Shown piece by piece: positions 7,983 to 16,908 of a DNA stretch of 64,000 bases; positions within the stretch are counted from its first letter, which is position 1; each line of letters begins with the position of its first letter. The stretch lies in assembly GCF_000737705.1 (NCBI RefSeq), contig NZ_JPRH01000004.1, forward strand, positions 496,001 to 560,000. Direction: 5' to 3'. Origin of the DNA: Chryseobacterium soli. GTDB lineage: Bacteria; Bacteroidota; Bacteroidia; Flavobacteriales; Weeksellaceae. The notes under the pieces are model-generated. The model saw only the letters and a program-made list of their open reading frames with translations, was not told the DNA's origin and ran no database searches. The translations under genes were made by a program, and so were the position numbers.

Positions 7983-9536
7983 TTAATTCAGAGAAAGGTC
8001 AATATAGATATTACCAAGAGCATCCATTGCCGGGGAGTCTCCAGATGGAGCCAGATTATAATTGGAACCGGTAGGTGTTAATACCATACTGCTGGCAGTA
8101 TTTGAAAAATTCCCCAATCCAACGGATAGGTTGCCAATACCGGGCAGACTGATACTGAAGGCATCAGAAAGCAGATTTGAGAACATCCCATTATCCGTCC
8201 AGCCTGTGAATACATCGAGGATACCCCCGATAATCTTCCCCATCCAGCTGAATGCATCCGCACACGTATTGGTATCATGATCCGAATGCTGGCTAACGAT
8301 ACCAAATGATTTGTCAATGGCAAGTTCACCATTGGCTATAAATATTTTTACTGTACCATTCCAGCCGATATCCGCGCTGGCATATGCCCTGGCTGTACAG
8401 AAAAAGCAATCTTTAGATACTTCTTTATATATGTGAAGATTTCCCGTAAAATTCAAAATGACCGCTCCATCAACATTATCAAGACTAACATTAAACTGAT
8501 TGATATATTGGTCATCTCCACCATTTACATTAGAAATATTGAATGACCAGGTATTGTTATGTATGGACTTTGCCGCCTCATAAGAATTGCCCGCACCCAC
8601 ATTTATGTGTTGGGATACCTGTGCAATAGTCTGTTGCTGCAGGTTATTATAAAAAGGCCGTAGAATAAGCGCTTCTAAAAAACAGTTGGCAGAAATCATC
8701 ATTTTCCCTGCCGCTTTATCATTGGGTGTAAACCAATTTGTATCAAGTGTATTTGGTGTTCCTGAAGCCGATCCGTGTCCTCCTTCTGTTACCAACGTAT
8801 AATTCAGATTGCTTAATCCAGAATAGACAGGATCAGAAAACATAGTATAATTTGTACCCACTGGTTTAAGGGTCGGTGGGATATTCTGTGAAAATGAACT
8901 CCCGTTATTTGCACTTGCACTATAACCCAGAATGTAAGGATTTCCCGTTGCATCCAAATGCTTAAAGTAGTAGCTCATAAATTCAGTCATCTCTGCAGGG
9001 CAGGAGGTTTCCGCAGGCACCGTACTCTTTAAATCTGTAGACATAAAATCAAGAAACAAGCAGCCAATCGATAAATTAGCTGCACTGAACCCATTAAGCT
9101 CTGCCTGTACTTCCGGTGAGGGAATACGTTTATCATCATGATTATAAGCTGAAAGATCAAGATTAACAGTAAAGCCGTATTTCCAGCCTGCCATATCATA
9201 TTGCTTTAGCTTAGCCAGAGGCCCAAAGCCATTCTTATCGATAAATGATGCATTGCCGGAAACAAAGTTAAGAGTCAATACTATATCACTTCCTGACTTG
9301 TTGATATCAATGCCAGGAACAACCACCCCATCGATAAATTCTGCTCCCTGTGGTATATCAACGGCTGTATTGACAACAGTGTATTCATAGATATTTGCAC
9401 TATTCAGGATACGATAAAGAACGATTTCTTTTTTTATTGTACCACCACTTGCAAGTTTTACCAGTTCTGCATTAATTGTTGCTTGTGTAAATGAAACAAC
9501 TATATCATATGCGTTGAAAATTAAAGTATTTACCAT
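7983..9536 (-). CDS. TULIP/P47-like protein (first paralog)
   Basis: 517 residues and first gene of the operon. The N-terminus LIFNAYDIVVSFTQATINAEL and the core KMMISANCFLEALILRPFY (278-296) mirror the downstream paralog and the P47 family pattern. Conserved blocks appear in the same order: NPYILGYS (199-206), LKPVGTNYTMF (223-233), GGHGSASGTPNTLDTNW (252-268), GGDDQYINQFNVSLDN, a CTARA motif, NTCADAFSWMGKIIGG. No signal peptide or C-terminal secretion domain is visible. Like P47 it would be expected to be a soluble lipid- or protein-binding accessory protein; the ligand is unknown. The next gene starts 26 bases downstream, so the pair is co-transcribed and looks like an old tandem duplication. 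Confidence 0.7.
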   Translation of the reverse strand: MVNTLIFNAYDIVVSFTQATINAELVKLASGGTIKKEIVLYRILNSANIYEYTVVNTAVDIPQGAEFIDGVVVPGIDINKSGSDIVLTLNFVSGNASFIDKNGFGPLAKLKQYDMAGWKYGFTVNLDLSAYNHDDKRIPSPEVQAELNGFSAANLSIGCLFLDFMSTDLKSTVPAETSCPAEMTEFMSYYFKHLDATGNPYILGYSASANNGSSFSQNIPPTLKPVGTNYTMFSDPVYSGLSNLNYTLVTEGGHGSASGTPNTLDTNWFTPNDKAAGKMMISANCFLEALILRPFYNNLQQQTIAQVSQHINVGAGNSYEAAKSIHNNTWSFNISNVNGGDDQYINQFNVSLDNVDGAVILNFTGNLHIYKEVSKDCFFCTARAYASADIGWNGTVKIFIANGELAIDKSFGIVSQHSDHDTNTCADAFSWMGKIIGGILDVFTGWTDNGMFSNLLSDAFSISLPGIGNLSVGLGNFSNTASSMVLTPTGSNYNLAPSGDSPAMDALGNIYIDLSLN

Positions 9537-9871
9537 TTCTATTAATTATATTGATGATTATTTTATGTGTTATATATTGAATATCTAACAGTATGAATTC
9601 AATCGTTATCGTTTTTTAAAATATATTTTTAAAAAAATTAGGTTTCTAACATTCATAACCGATTGAAAAATATTATAAAAAATCAAAAAAATTTTATGTA
9701 ATTTTTTTTTTAAATGGTAATGGTTATTAGTTAATTAATGATCAAATATAAGAATGGTAATTTGATATAGATTCAGTACAAATACTGAATTAAGTATATG
9801 TATTTTAATGAATTATAAGAATGAACTTATCTTCGGGAAATAAGTTATATAAAACTAAAAAATGGATAAAA
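9537..9871. other. AT-rich leader/upstream region of the P47-like operon
   Basis: No open frame or RNA gene is recognisable. The stretch is nearly pure A/T around 9600-9720, with long A and T runs, and carries the -7 candidate at 9743-9750. Such AT-rich upstream DNA often marks laterally acquired or silenced genes. Confidence 0.4.
9743..9750 (-). promoter_or_regulatory. Candidate -7 element of the P47-like operon
   Basis: On the minus strand TATATTTG matches TAnnTTTG exactly, about 207 bases upstream of the first start codon. That would give a long AT-rich leader of about 200 bases. No convincing -33 box was seen. Confidence 0.35.
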
Positions 9872-9904
9872 ATGATTCCGGCGGCCTTTGGCCGCCGGAA
9901 TCAT
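9872..9904 (-). terminator. Strong GC-rich terminator after the transglutaminase-like gene
   Basis: A perfect 15-base stem (ATGATTCCGGCGGCC and its complement) with a TTT loop; reading the minus strand it is followed by a short T-run. It lies 39 bases after the stop of the gene ending at 9943. Confidence 0.85.
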
Positions 9905-9942
9905 AAACAATAGTATTTTAGAATTTAAAGTAAGTTTAAAGC

Positions 9943-11958
9943 TTATTTAAATTTCTTTTTAAAACTGAATTTAAGCCTGTTCATCAATCCGGGTTCTATA
10001 ATATCAACACCCAATCCAAAATTACTGTCTGCTATTGTATGATGGTCTGTTCTGAATGTTTCAAAGTCTTTTTGAGGGATTTCCAGATTAACGAGAGGAT
10101 TGTACTCGATGAATACCGTGGCTCCGTTTTTAGTCACTTTTTTACGGCTTTTATAATCAAAATACGGATTGGCAATGGTACTTTCCTGAACCGTGTACTT
10201 TTCCTCAGTATCGATTTTCTGATCCGTATACAAACTAATTTCATATTTTTCACTGTCGAAATTATGCCAGAAAGAAAGATCTTTATGGATAAAATCGCGT
10301 GCGCTTGCCTTTACCACATTCCGGTCAAAATACATTAAGAATCGGTTTTTCTGAGGATCTGTGTAATAAGGATTTTCAACGGTTGTCTGATAATGAATGG
10401 TAAACTCATTCTGCTTTTTATCATCGCTTACAATATCTATGGATGCATCCTTGAATACATTTCTGATATCCGTTCCGTTTCTATCACTGGAATAATTTAA
10501 CCCGTAAAACAGAAAGTTGTTCCAGCTGTCGACAATCTCTCTTTTATTGGTGCTTTTAAAATACCTTCTCATGGCATTCGCCCGATTTCCTCTGTAAACA
10601 GTGGTCAGTTTTAAAGTTCCGATGGTATTCTCAGCATTGAATTCAATTTTTTCATCCACACAATAATATGGGAATTTATAAGGCTTTCTTACCTGAAGCT
10701 CCTGATTATGTTTTATTTCCAGGTAATGCATAAAATAGATGAACCCACGGTTTTCAATGAGCCCAAATTCATCACGGATGGTGGCATCAATGAAATATTC
10801 CTCTCCTTTATAATTCACTTTTACCACGACATGATTAAAATTCAATAAGGAAGGCAGGTAATATTTAATATAAAAATCGGTATGAAAATTCACCAGAACT
10901 ACAGAAGCATCCACTCCGATATAGTCCAGGATTACTTTTAGCAATACTGATTTTGCTTTACAGTCTCCCTGCTTGTTTTCATAGGTTACGGCCGGCTCCT
11001 GTGGTTTATGGCCATTCATTTCATCCGCATTGAACACATAGTAAATATGGTTCTGAACATATTCTATGGCAAACTGAAGTTTTTCATCCTGATTTGCTAT
11101 GGCATCAAGCTTTTCCACTAAATTCGGAGCAAATTCCTGCAACGAAGATTTGTTGAAAATTTCTTCATACATAGGAGCAATATAATTGGAAAGATCTTTC
11201 CAGTTGCTGTCTGTAGCGAAGTCTATGTAAGGGAAAATTTCACGTCCTGCATCCACAGGATTGATATAATTTTCTTTTTCAATCACAAACTGTTCACCTT
11301 TTTTTAAATAGCTGATTTCCGGTTCTAAGACATTTCCGTTTTCATCTCTGAAAAATGTTTTTTTATACGCAATCGTCTGCTCACGGTCATTAATCATCGT
11401 AAATTTAAAGCTTCCATATGCCCAATAATTATCCGGACTTACCCAAACGTATTTGGAGAATTCTTTTCTAAGAAAATCGCGGTCCGTAAAAGCTTTTACC
11501 CTGGAATCTTCCATGATCAAAACATCATACAGTCTCAGGTCTTTTATGGTGATATTGATCTTTTTATTGCTGCTTAATACTCCCCCACTGCTCTGATTTT
11601 CACTGTCCAGTACTTTAATTTTTGTATCGGGAATTTTATCAATCAGTACGCCATCTCTCAGCACACTGATTCTGTGAATGCTATATACTTCATTTTCCTC
11701 AACCACCACATCGGTTGCTGATGCACGCTCTAAATTCCCCGGTTCATTCAGTGTATAGGCCATGCAGGCATATTCACTGTTTTCGGTATTGCTGGTGTAA
11801 TATTTTTTATCTAAAAAATAGCAGTAATCTCTTCCTTCATCAATCTGTTTTTTTGCAAATTCAGAATCTTTGATCCTATTTATAATTTCCTGATCTTCAA
11901 TTATTCCCGCCCATGCTTCAGGTTGTTGGATTTTGTAATTTTGAATTTGATTATCCAT
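9943..11958 (-). CDS. DUF3857/transglutaminase-like domain protein
   Basis: 671 residues. The N-terminal half is a beta-rich DUF3857-like region (EENEVYSIHRISVLRDGVLI). It is followed near 330-400 by a transglutaminase-core domain with the catalytic triad visible: Cys in NKQGDCKAKSVLLK, His in LNFNHVVVKV and Asp in EYFIDATIRDEFG. The C-terminal third is again beta-rich. Such proteins in Bacteroidetes are of unknown substrate; peptidase or cross-linking activity is possible. No signal peptide is visible. An in-frame TTG at 11991 would add 11 residues, but the ATG at 11958 (MDNQIQNYK) is preferred. It stands alone, ending in a strong terminator. Confidence 0.8.
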   Translation of the reverse strand: MDNQIQNYKIQQPEAWAGIIEDQEIINRIKDSEFAKKQIDEGRDYCYFLDKKYYTSNTENSEYACMAYTLNEPGNLERASATDVVVEENEVYSIHRISVLRDGVLIDKIPDTKIKVLDSENQSSGGVLSSNKKINITIKDLRLYDVLIMEDSRVKAFTDRDFLRKEFSKYVWVSPDNYWAYGSFKFTMINDREQTIAYKKTFFRDENGNVLEPEISYLKKGEQFVIEKENYINPVDAGREIFPYIDFATDSNWKDLSNYIAPMYEEIFNKSSLQEFAPNLVEKLDAIANQDEKLQFAIEYVQNHIYYVFNADEMNGHKPQEPAVTYENKQGDCKAKSVLLKVILDYIGVDASVVLVNFHTDFYIKYYLPSLLNFNHVVVKVNYKGEEYFIDATIRDEFGLIENRGFIYFMHYLEIKHNQELQVRKPYKFPYYCVDEKIEFNAENTIGTLKLTTVYRGNRANAMRRYFKSTNKREIVDSWNNFLFYGLNYSSDRNGTDIRNVFKDASIDIVSDDKKQNEFTIHYQTTVENPYYTDPQKNRFLMYFDRNVVKASARDFIHKDLSFWHNFDSEKYEISLYTDQKIDTEEKYTVQESTIANPYFDYKSRKKVTKNGATVFIEYNPLVNLEIPQKDFETFRTDHHTIADSNFGLGVDIIEPGLMNRLKFSFKKKFK

Positions 11959-12106
11959 ATTATATTGTACTATTTGTTTACTTGGTTTCAATCATTAAGG
12001 GGGTTCAAATTAATTAATTAAAAAATAAAAAACAAGAGTAGAACCACGACAATTTCCTTAAACCAGTTCGGCATAATAATTGTCGGGTAAGGATAAAATC
12101 AGACTT

Positions 12107-12454
12107 ATGAAAAGTATAGCAACCATTTTAAAAGGAGCAGTTCCTGCAGTAGCCTTATTTGCAATGACACAGTGCACAACCTCAGCCAATGCAGCCAAAG
12201 GTGATGAAAAAACATTCATCGTAGGACCTCAAACTGCAGACTGTACGGGTGTTGCCCCAATGAAATGCCTTCAGGTAAAAGAAAAAGCTTCAGAAAACTG
12301 GACCAATTTCTACAGTAATATCGAAGGATTTACCTATGAACCGGGTTATGAATATGTATTAAAGGTAAAAACTGAAAAAATTGCCAATCCACCCGCTGAT
12401 GCCTCTTCTATAAAGTACACATTGGTACAGCAGGTTTCTAAAACAAAGAAATAA
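12107..12454 (+). CDS. DUF4377-domain lipoprotein-like protein
   Basis: 115 residues from the ATG at 12107; a longer frame from TTG at 12080 is less likely because the signal sequence starts at MKSIATILKG. A hydrophobic signal segment ends at FAMTQC (Cys 23), which may be a relaxed lipobox; signal peptidase I cleavage after SANA is the alternative. The mature part (KTFIVGPQTADCTGVAPMKC ... ENWTNFYSNIEGFTYEPGYEY) matches the DUF4377 domain found alone or with HslJ/META domains in envelope stress proteins. The two cysteines at TADC and PMKC probably form a disulfide. Function unknown; probably a small cell-envelope protein. Confidence 0.75.
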   Translation: MKSIATILKGAVPAVALFAMTQCTTSANAAKGDEKTFIVGPQTADCTGVAPMKCLQVKEKASENWTNFYSNIEGFTYEPGYEYVLKVKTEKIANPPADASSIKYTLVQQVSKTKK

Positions 12455-12461
12455 TACAGAT

Positions 12462-12498
12462 AAAAATTCCGGCGCCCCATTGGGGCGCCGGAATTTTT
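12462..12498. terminator. Bidirectional terminator
   Basis: A perfect 18-base stem (AAAAATTCCGGCGCCCCA and complement) around a single loop base, with A and T runs at the two ends. It serves the DUF4377 gene on the plus strand and the SPFH gene on the minus strand. Confidence 0.85.
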
Positions 12499-12523
12499 TG
12501 TATCTCAAACTTTTGTAAGAATT

Positions 12524-13453
12524 TTAGTGTTGATGATTTTTGGGAGGATCAATATGTCCTTTCGTTGCCTCTCCTACAGTATTTGCAGTAGTCATCGCAA
12601 CCACAAGGTCATTCAGCATTCCGCTTGCTGCTGTTGGTGAATTTGGAAGCAATACCAGGCTGCTTCTGTTTGTCGCCCCAATAGAATGTAATGTATCATA
12701 ATGCTGGGTAACCACGATAAGTGCTGATGCTTCATGAGAATTAATATCCACATTGTTAAGCATTCTTACCGATTCTTCAAGACCTTTGGCGATCTCTCTT
12801 CTTTGGTCTGCAATCCCCTGGCCCTGTAATTTTTTAGATTCCGCTTCCGCTTTTGCTACGGCTACAATCCTAATTCTTTGGGCTTCAGATTCATATTCTG
12901 CTGCTGTTTTTTCTCTTTCTGCAGCATTGATTCTGTTCATGGCATGTTTTACCTGCTCGTCCGGATCAATATCCGTTACCAGGGCTTTGATAATGTCGTA
13001 GCCATAACTTTGCATTGCTTCCTGAAGTTCTGCTTTTACAGCAACGGCAATATCATCTTTCTTCAGGAAAACATCATCCAGTTTTAATTTAGGAACTTCT
13101 GCTCTTACCACATCAAAAACATAAGAAGTAATCTGATCGTGCGGGCTTTCCAATCTATAAAAAGCATCCGCCACCTGGCTTCTGATCACCTGAAATTGCA
13201 CGGAAATTTTCATTTTCACAAAAACATTATCCAAAGTTTTAGTATCGATCATCACATCCAGCTGCTGGATCCTAAGATTCATTCTTTTTGAAATTTTATC
13301 TAAATAAGGAATTTTCAACTGAAGTCCTGCATGACGGACCGAGTGAAATTTACCCAACCGTTCTACAATTGCTGCGGTCTCCTGCTTCACGGTAAAAAAT
13401 GAAGCAAATAAGGTCATAAGACCAATGAAAATAATAATACCTAAGTAGGCCAT
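12524..13453 (-). CDS. SPFH/Band 7 (stomatin-like) membrane protein
   Basis: 309 residues. One N-terminal membrane helix (LGIIIFIGLMTLFASFFTV) is followed by a Band 7 domain (ETAAIVERLGKFHSVRHAGL ... IPYLDKISKRMNLRIQQLDV). A helical flotillin-like region follows (AAEREKTAAEYESEAQRIRI) that mediates oligomerisation. Its length and the paraslipin/QmcA-type pattern fit stomatin-like proteins that scaffold membrane microdomains and often partner with NfeD or FtsH; no such partner is adjacent. The C-terminal tail is His-rich (PPKNHQH). Confidence 0.88.
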   Translation of the reverse strand: MAYLGIIIFIGLMTLFASFFTVKQETAAIVERLGKFHSVRHAGLQLKIPYLDKISKRMNLRIQQLDVMIDTKTLDNVFVKMKISVQFQVIRSQVADAFYRLESPHDQITSYVFDVVRAEVPKLKLDDVFLKKDDIAVAVKAELQEAMQSYGYDIIKALVTDIDPDEQVKHAMNRINAAEREKTAAEYESEAQRIRIVAVAKAEAESKKLQGQGIADQRREIAKGLEESVRMLNNVDINSHEASALIVVTQHYDTLHSIGATNRSSLVLLPNSPTAASGMLNDLVVAMTTANTVGEATKGHIDPPKNHQH

Positions 13454-13509
13454 AGTTTTTAATTTTTTTATGTGTTTGTAATTCTTTATAAATAGAAAGA
13501 ACGAAATTA

Positions 13510-14868
13510 CTATACTGTCATCCCAATGTCAATTCCTTTTATTTTTCGGTATAAGTCGGTGGCATAATTGTCTGTCATTCCTGATACAAAATCAATCACC
13601 CCCAATACTTTTTCATAATCAGTTCCCTGCTCGTATAGAAACTGAATAGGAAGGAGTTTTAAAGCCATTTTATCATAGGACTTTCTTTGATCTCCGGACT
13701 TCAGAACAGATGGTATAAAATGATCCAGCAATTCGTACATTACGTTGTATCCGGCATTTTCTATCTCTACAACTGCTTTATGATTGTAAATTTTGGCGAT
13801 AGAGAATTTTTCTATTTCCTGCAATGCTGTATTTTCAGATTTATACATATCCAGAAGCGCATGCTCCAAATTGCCCTGAAGGATCGTTTCAAAATGCTGC
13901 TTATAGGTTTCTATTGATTTATTAATTAAAGCATTGATCACTTTTGCCCTCAAATAGGAAATTCTTTCATTATCATTGGAAATAGAAGCCAATTTATCTT
14001 TGATTCTTTTGGTATCGCTGCTTTCAGACTTTACCAGTTCGAAAAACAGGTTTTCGCAGTCGGCAGTAGATACGATTCCCAGCCTGTGGGCATCTTCCAT
14101 ATCAATAATATTATAGCAGATATCGTCTGCTGCTTCTACCAGCCATACAAACGGATGTCTTTTAAAAATATGGGGTTCTTCACTTTCTGAAATTAAATGG
14201 GTCGCTTTTGCAATTTCAAGAAAAGTATCCTTTTCATTTTGAAAAAAACCGAATTTCTTCCGATGAATAATTCCCTTTTTCTTAGCAATGGCTTCACATG
14301 GATATTTTGCAATGCTAGCCAGTGTCGCAAAAGTAAGCTGAAGACCGCCTTCATCTTTACCCTGCTGCTGGTGTGCTAATACCCGTATGGCATTCGCGTT
14401 TCCTTCAAAATTAACGAGATCCGCCCATTCTTTATCATTGAATTTAGATTTCAGATCGTTTTCATTTCTTTCAAAATAACTGGCAATGGCATCTTCTCCG
14501 GAATGTCCAAAAGCTGGATTTCCAACATCATGGCACAGACATGCCGCCGCAATCACATTTCCCAGATTATGAAGATAAAAACTGCTGGAATCCTCCGTAA
14601 GTTCATTCCTGAAATTTTCAGAAATAAATTCTCCAATGATACTTCCCAGACTTCTCCCTACTGATGAAACTTCCAGTGAATGGGTCAGCCTGTTGTGAAC
14701 AAAAACACTTCCGGGAAGAGGAAAAACCTGAGTCTTGTTTTGGAGCCTCCTGAATGCGGATGAGAAAATAATTCTGTCGAAATCTCTTTGAAAATCGGTT
14801 CTTGAAGCCTTTGTATGCGGATTATTTCCCGTACGCTGATTCGTGAAAATCTGGTTTAAGTTCATCAT
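13510..14868 (-). CDS. dgt: Deoxyguanosinetriphosphate triphosphohydrolase (dGTPase)
   Basis: 452 residues, HD-domain phosphohydrolase that cuts dGTP to deoxyguanosine and triphosphate, controlling dNTP pools. The signature motifs are present: FDRIIFSSAFRRLQNKTQVF near the N-terminus, then HNRLTHSLEVSSVGRSLG (first metal His), CLCHDVGNPAFGHSGE (HD pair and second His), and later AADDICYNIIDMEDAHRLG. The length agrees with the Dgt family. The start at MMNLNQIF leaves 67 bases to the divergent nei-like gene. Confidence 0.92.
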   Translation of the reverse strand: MMNLNQIFTNQRTGNNPHTKASRTDFQRDFDRIIFSSAFRRLQNKTQVFPLPGSVFVHNRLTHSLEVSSVGRSLGSIIGEFISENFRNELTEDSSSFYLHNLGNVIAAACLCHDVGNPAFGHSGEDAIASYFERNENDLKSKFNDKEWADLVNFEGNANAIRVLAHQQQGKDEGGLQLTFATLASIAKYPCEAIAKKKGIIHRKKFGFFQNEKDTFLEIAKATHLISESEEPHIFKRHPFVWLVEAADDICYNIIDMEDAHRLGIVSTADCENLFFELVKSESSDTKRIKDKLASISNDNERISYLRAKVINALINKSIETYKQHFETILQGNLEHALLDMYKSENTALQEIEKFSIAKIYNHKAVVEIENAGYNVMYELLDHFIPSVLKSGDQRKSYDKMALKLLPIQFLYEQGTDYEKVLGVIDFVSGMTDNYATDLYRKIKGIDIGMTV

Positions 14869-14935
14869 TTTTCAAAATTACTTCAAATTTTAGTTTTACG
14901 GAATAGTATTTGAATTTTTATTGAAAAGTAAAACT

Positions 14936-15670
14936 ATGCCTGAAGGACCCTCTATACTACTCATGAAAGAAAACCTGCAGAAATTCGCAGGGAAAAAAGT
15001 GGTAGAAGCATCAGGAAATGCTTCTATTGATACCGGAATGCTGGAAGGAAAAACGCTGCTTGAAATCCGAACCTTTGGAAAGCAAACTTATCTTATTTTT
15101 GATGAGGTGAGTGTGAGGATTCATCTTTTAATGTTTGGGTCTTACAGCGTAGATGAGCAAACCAAACCAGATAAAAACCTCCGATTGGCTTTATTATTTA
15201 CAACAGGCGGCATGTACTTTTACACCTGTTCTGTAAAACTCGTTGATCCTGAATTTTTATCGGCCATTGATTGGGAAGCTGATATTTTAAGCGATAATTG
15301 GAGCCCTGAAAAAGCCGAAAAGAAACTGAAAGCCAAACCCGAAATGATGGTGTGTGATGCATTAATGGATCAGGATATTTTCTCCGGAGTCGGGAATATT
15401 ATTAAGAACGAAGTTCTGTTCAGGATCGGCGTTCACCCTGAAAGCTTAATCGGAAAACTTCCTGCTAAAAAATTAAAAGAACTGATCGCTGAAGCCAGAA
15501 ATTACAGTTTCGATTTCCTGGAATGGAAAAGAGCATTTGTTCTTAAGAAGCACTGGCAGATCTACCATAAAAAAATATGTCCTGTTTGCGGGCAAAAGGT
15601 CATCAAGAAAAATACAGGACTTGGAAAGAGAAGCAGTTTTTATTGTGAAAAAGATCAGAAACTGTATTAG
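14936..15670 (+). CDS. Endonuclease VIII/Fpg-like DNA glycosylase
   Basis: 244 residues. The start was set at the ATG at 14936, giving MPEGPS, because family members need Pro2 (Schiff-base nucleophile) and Glu3 exposed at the N-terminus; a TTG five codons earlier is rejected on that ground. The N-terminal beta-sandwich is followed by the helix-two-turns-helix region (LMDQDIFSGVGNIIKNEVLF, near 140-160) and a C-terminal zinc-finger-like hairpin beginning CPVCG. It would excise oxidised bases and cut abasic sites in base excision repair. Oddity: the finger reads C-x2-C-x18-C-x2-Asp, so the fourth zinc ligand is Asp instead of Cys. Confidence 0.85.
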   Translation: MPEGPSILLMKENLQKFAGKKVVEASGNASIDTGMLEGKTLLEIRTFGKQTYLIFDEVSVRIHLLMFGSYSVDEQTKPDKNLRLALLFTTGGMYFYTCSVKLVDPEFLSAIDWEADILSDNWSPEKAEKKLKAKPEMMVCDALMDQDIFSGVGNIIKNEVLFRIGVHPESLIGKLPAKKLKELIAEARNYSFDFLEWKRAFVLKKHWQIYHKKICPVCGQKVIKKNTGLGKRSSFYCEKDQKLY

Positions 15671-15826
15671 AAAACAGATCACCTGCCTATAAAAAAACAA
15701 AGCAGTTCTCTTTGGCTGTAAATTGTATGTTTTTTGTCATGCATAAGCCTTTGCTATTCGTTTTTTTGTAATTTAACCATCAGAAAAAGAAGATTTTTCG
15801 ATAGTCTATTATTTAAAAACAAAACC

Positions 15827-16450
15827 ATGAAAGATAGTTGGACTCACCGATGGGACGAGCGATACAGCAGCAATGAATTTGCATACGGCACAGCACCCAA
15901 TACTTATGTAAAAGAACAACTGGAAAAACTCAGTCCAGGAACCATCCTTTTTCCGGCCGAGGGAGAAGGCCGTAATGCTGTTTTTGCAGCAAAATCAGGC
16001 TGGGAAGTTTCTGCGTTTGATATCAGTGCTGAAGGAAAAAACAAAGCGTTACAGCTTGCCGAAAGCAACGGAGTCACCATCGAATATCAGGTGGGTGAAC
16101 TTCAGAACCTTTCTTTCAAAACAGAACAGTTTGATGTAATTGCATAAATCTACGCTCATTTTCCTGCGGAGATCAAATCATCTATCCATCAAATGATTAG
16201 TCAGTATCTTGGCAAGGGAGGGATGATTATATTTGAAGCATTCAGTAAAAGCCACCTGGATTATGTGTTGAAAAACGAAAAAGTCGGTGGTCCAAAAGAC
16301 CTCGGATCTCTGTTTTCCATTGAAGAGATTAAAGAAGATTTTCCGGATTATGATTTTTTAGTGCTGGAAGAAACCGAAATTGAGCTTAATGAAGGACTTT
16401 TTCACAATGGAACAGGATCCGTAATACGATGTGTCGCACAAAAAAGATAA
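15827..16450 (+). pseudogene. Class I SAM-dependent methyltransferase, interrupted by an in-frame stop
   Basis: Two open parts lie in the same frame. The first (from ATG 15827, [20 protein letters not shown]) holds the SAM-binding loop ([20 protein letters not shown]) and stops at TAA 16145-16147 after [16 protein letters not shown]. The frame then continues directly with IYAHFPAEIKSS and runs to 16450 with a normal family C-terminus. Relatives read FDVIALIYAHFP, so TAA most simply derives from a TTA leucine codon by one base change. The intact product would be a roughly 207-residue TehB-like methyltransferase of unknown substrate. It could be a recent mutation, a sequencing error, or two separately translated halves (an ATG at 16193 exists). 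An NTF2-like gene follows after 18 bases. Confidence 0.85.
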
Positions 16451-16468
16451 CCGACAGATAAAAAAACA

Positions 16469-16867
16469 ATGCCGCAAAATTTTGATAGAACCCAACCCGC
16501 TGATGCTGTAAAATTCTTCAGACACTGCATCCTGACGGGTAATTTAGAAGGTGCTTTAAGCTGTTTCGATGAAGATGCGATTTATATTGAAAGAGATGGA
16601 GAGGAAATAAAAGGATTGGAAAACATCAGAAAACCATTAGAACATCTCTGTGGCTGGAAACCCGATATTCAGGGGATTAAACATAAAGCTACTGTTGTGG
16701 GCAATCTTGCGGTATGGGCCGATAAATGGATTCTGAAAGCTCATGCACCGGATAGAAGCCCTATCGAAATGAAGGGAGCAACGACCTGCATGATGAAAAA
16801 AAATGAAGCAGGAATCTGGATATGGCTTGTAGATAATCCGTTTGCAGGACAATTATTTGAGGATTAA
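16469..16867 (+). CDS. NTF2-like (SnoaL/DUF4440-type) protein
   Basis: 132 residues of the cone-shaped NTF2-like fold: N-terminal helices (PADAVKFFRHCILTGNLEGAL), then CFDEDAIYIERDGEEIKGLENI, and beta strands ending WIWLVDNPFAGQ. Such proteins are ketosteroid-isomerase/SnoaL-like enzymes or small-molecule binders; no specific function can be assigned. It starts 18 bases after the broken methyltransferase and is probably co-transcribed with it. Confidence 0.75.
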   Translation: MPQNFDRTQPADAVKFFRHCILTGNLEGALSCFDEDAIYIERDGEEIKGLENIRKPLEHLCGWKPDIQGIKHKATVVGNLAVWADKWILKAHAPDRSPIEMKGATTCMMKKNEAGIWIWLVDNPFAGQLFED

Positions 16868-16908
16868 TAGCAACTTCCCTCTTCCAGTTTCAGGCTCTTT
16901 CATATTAT

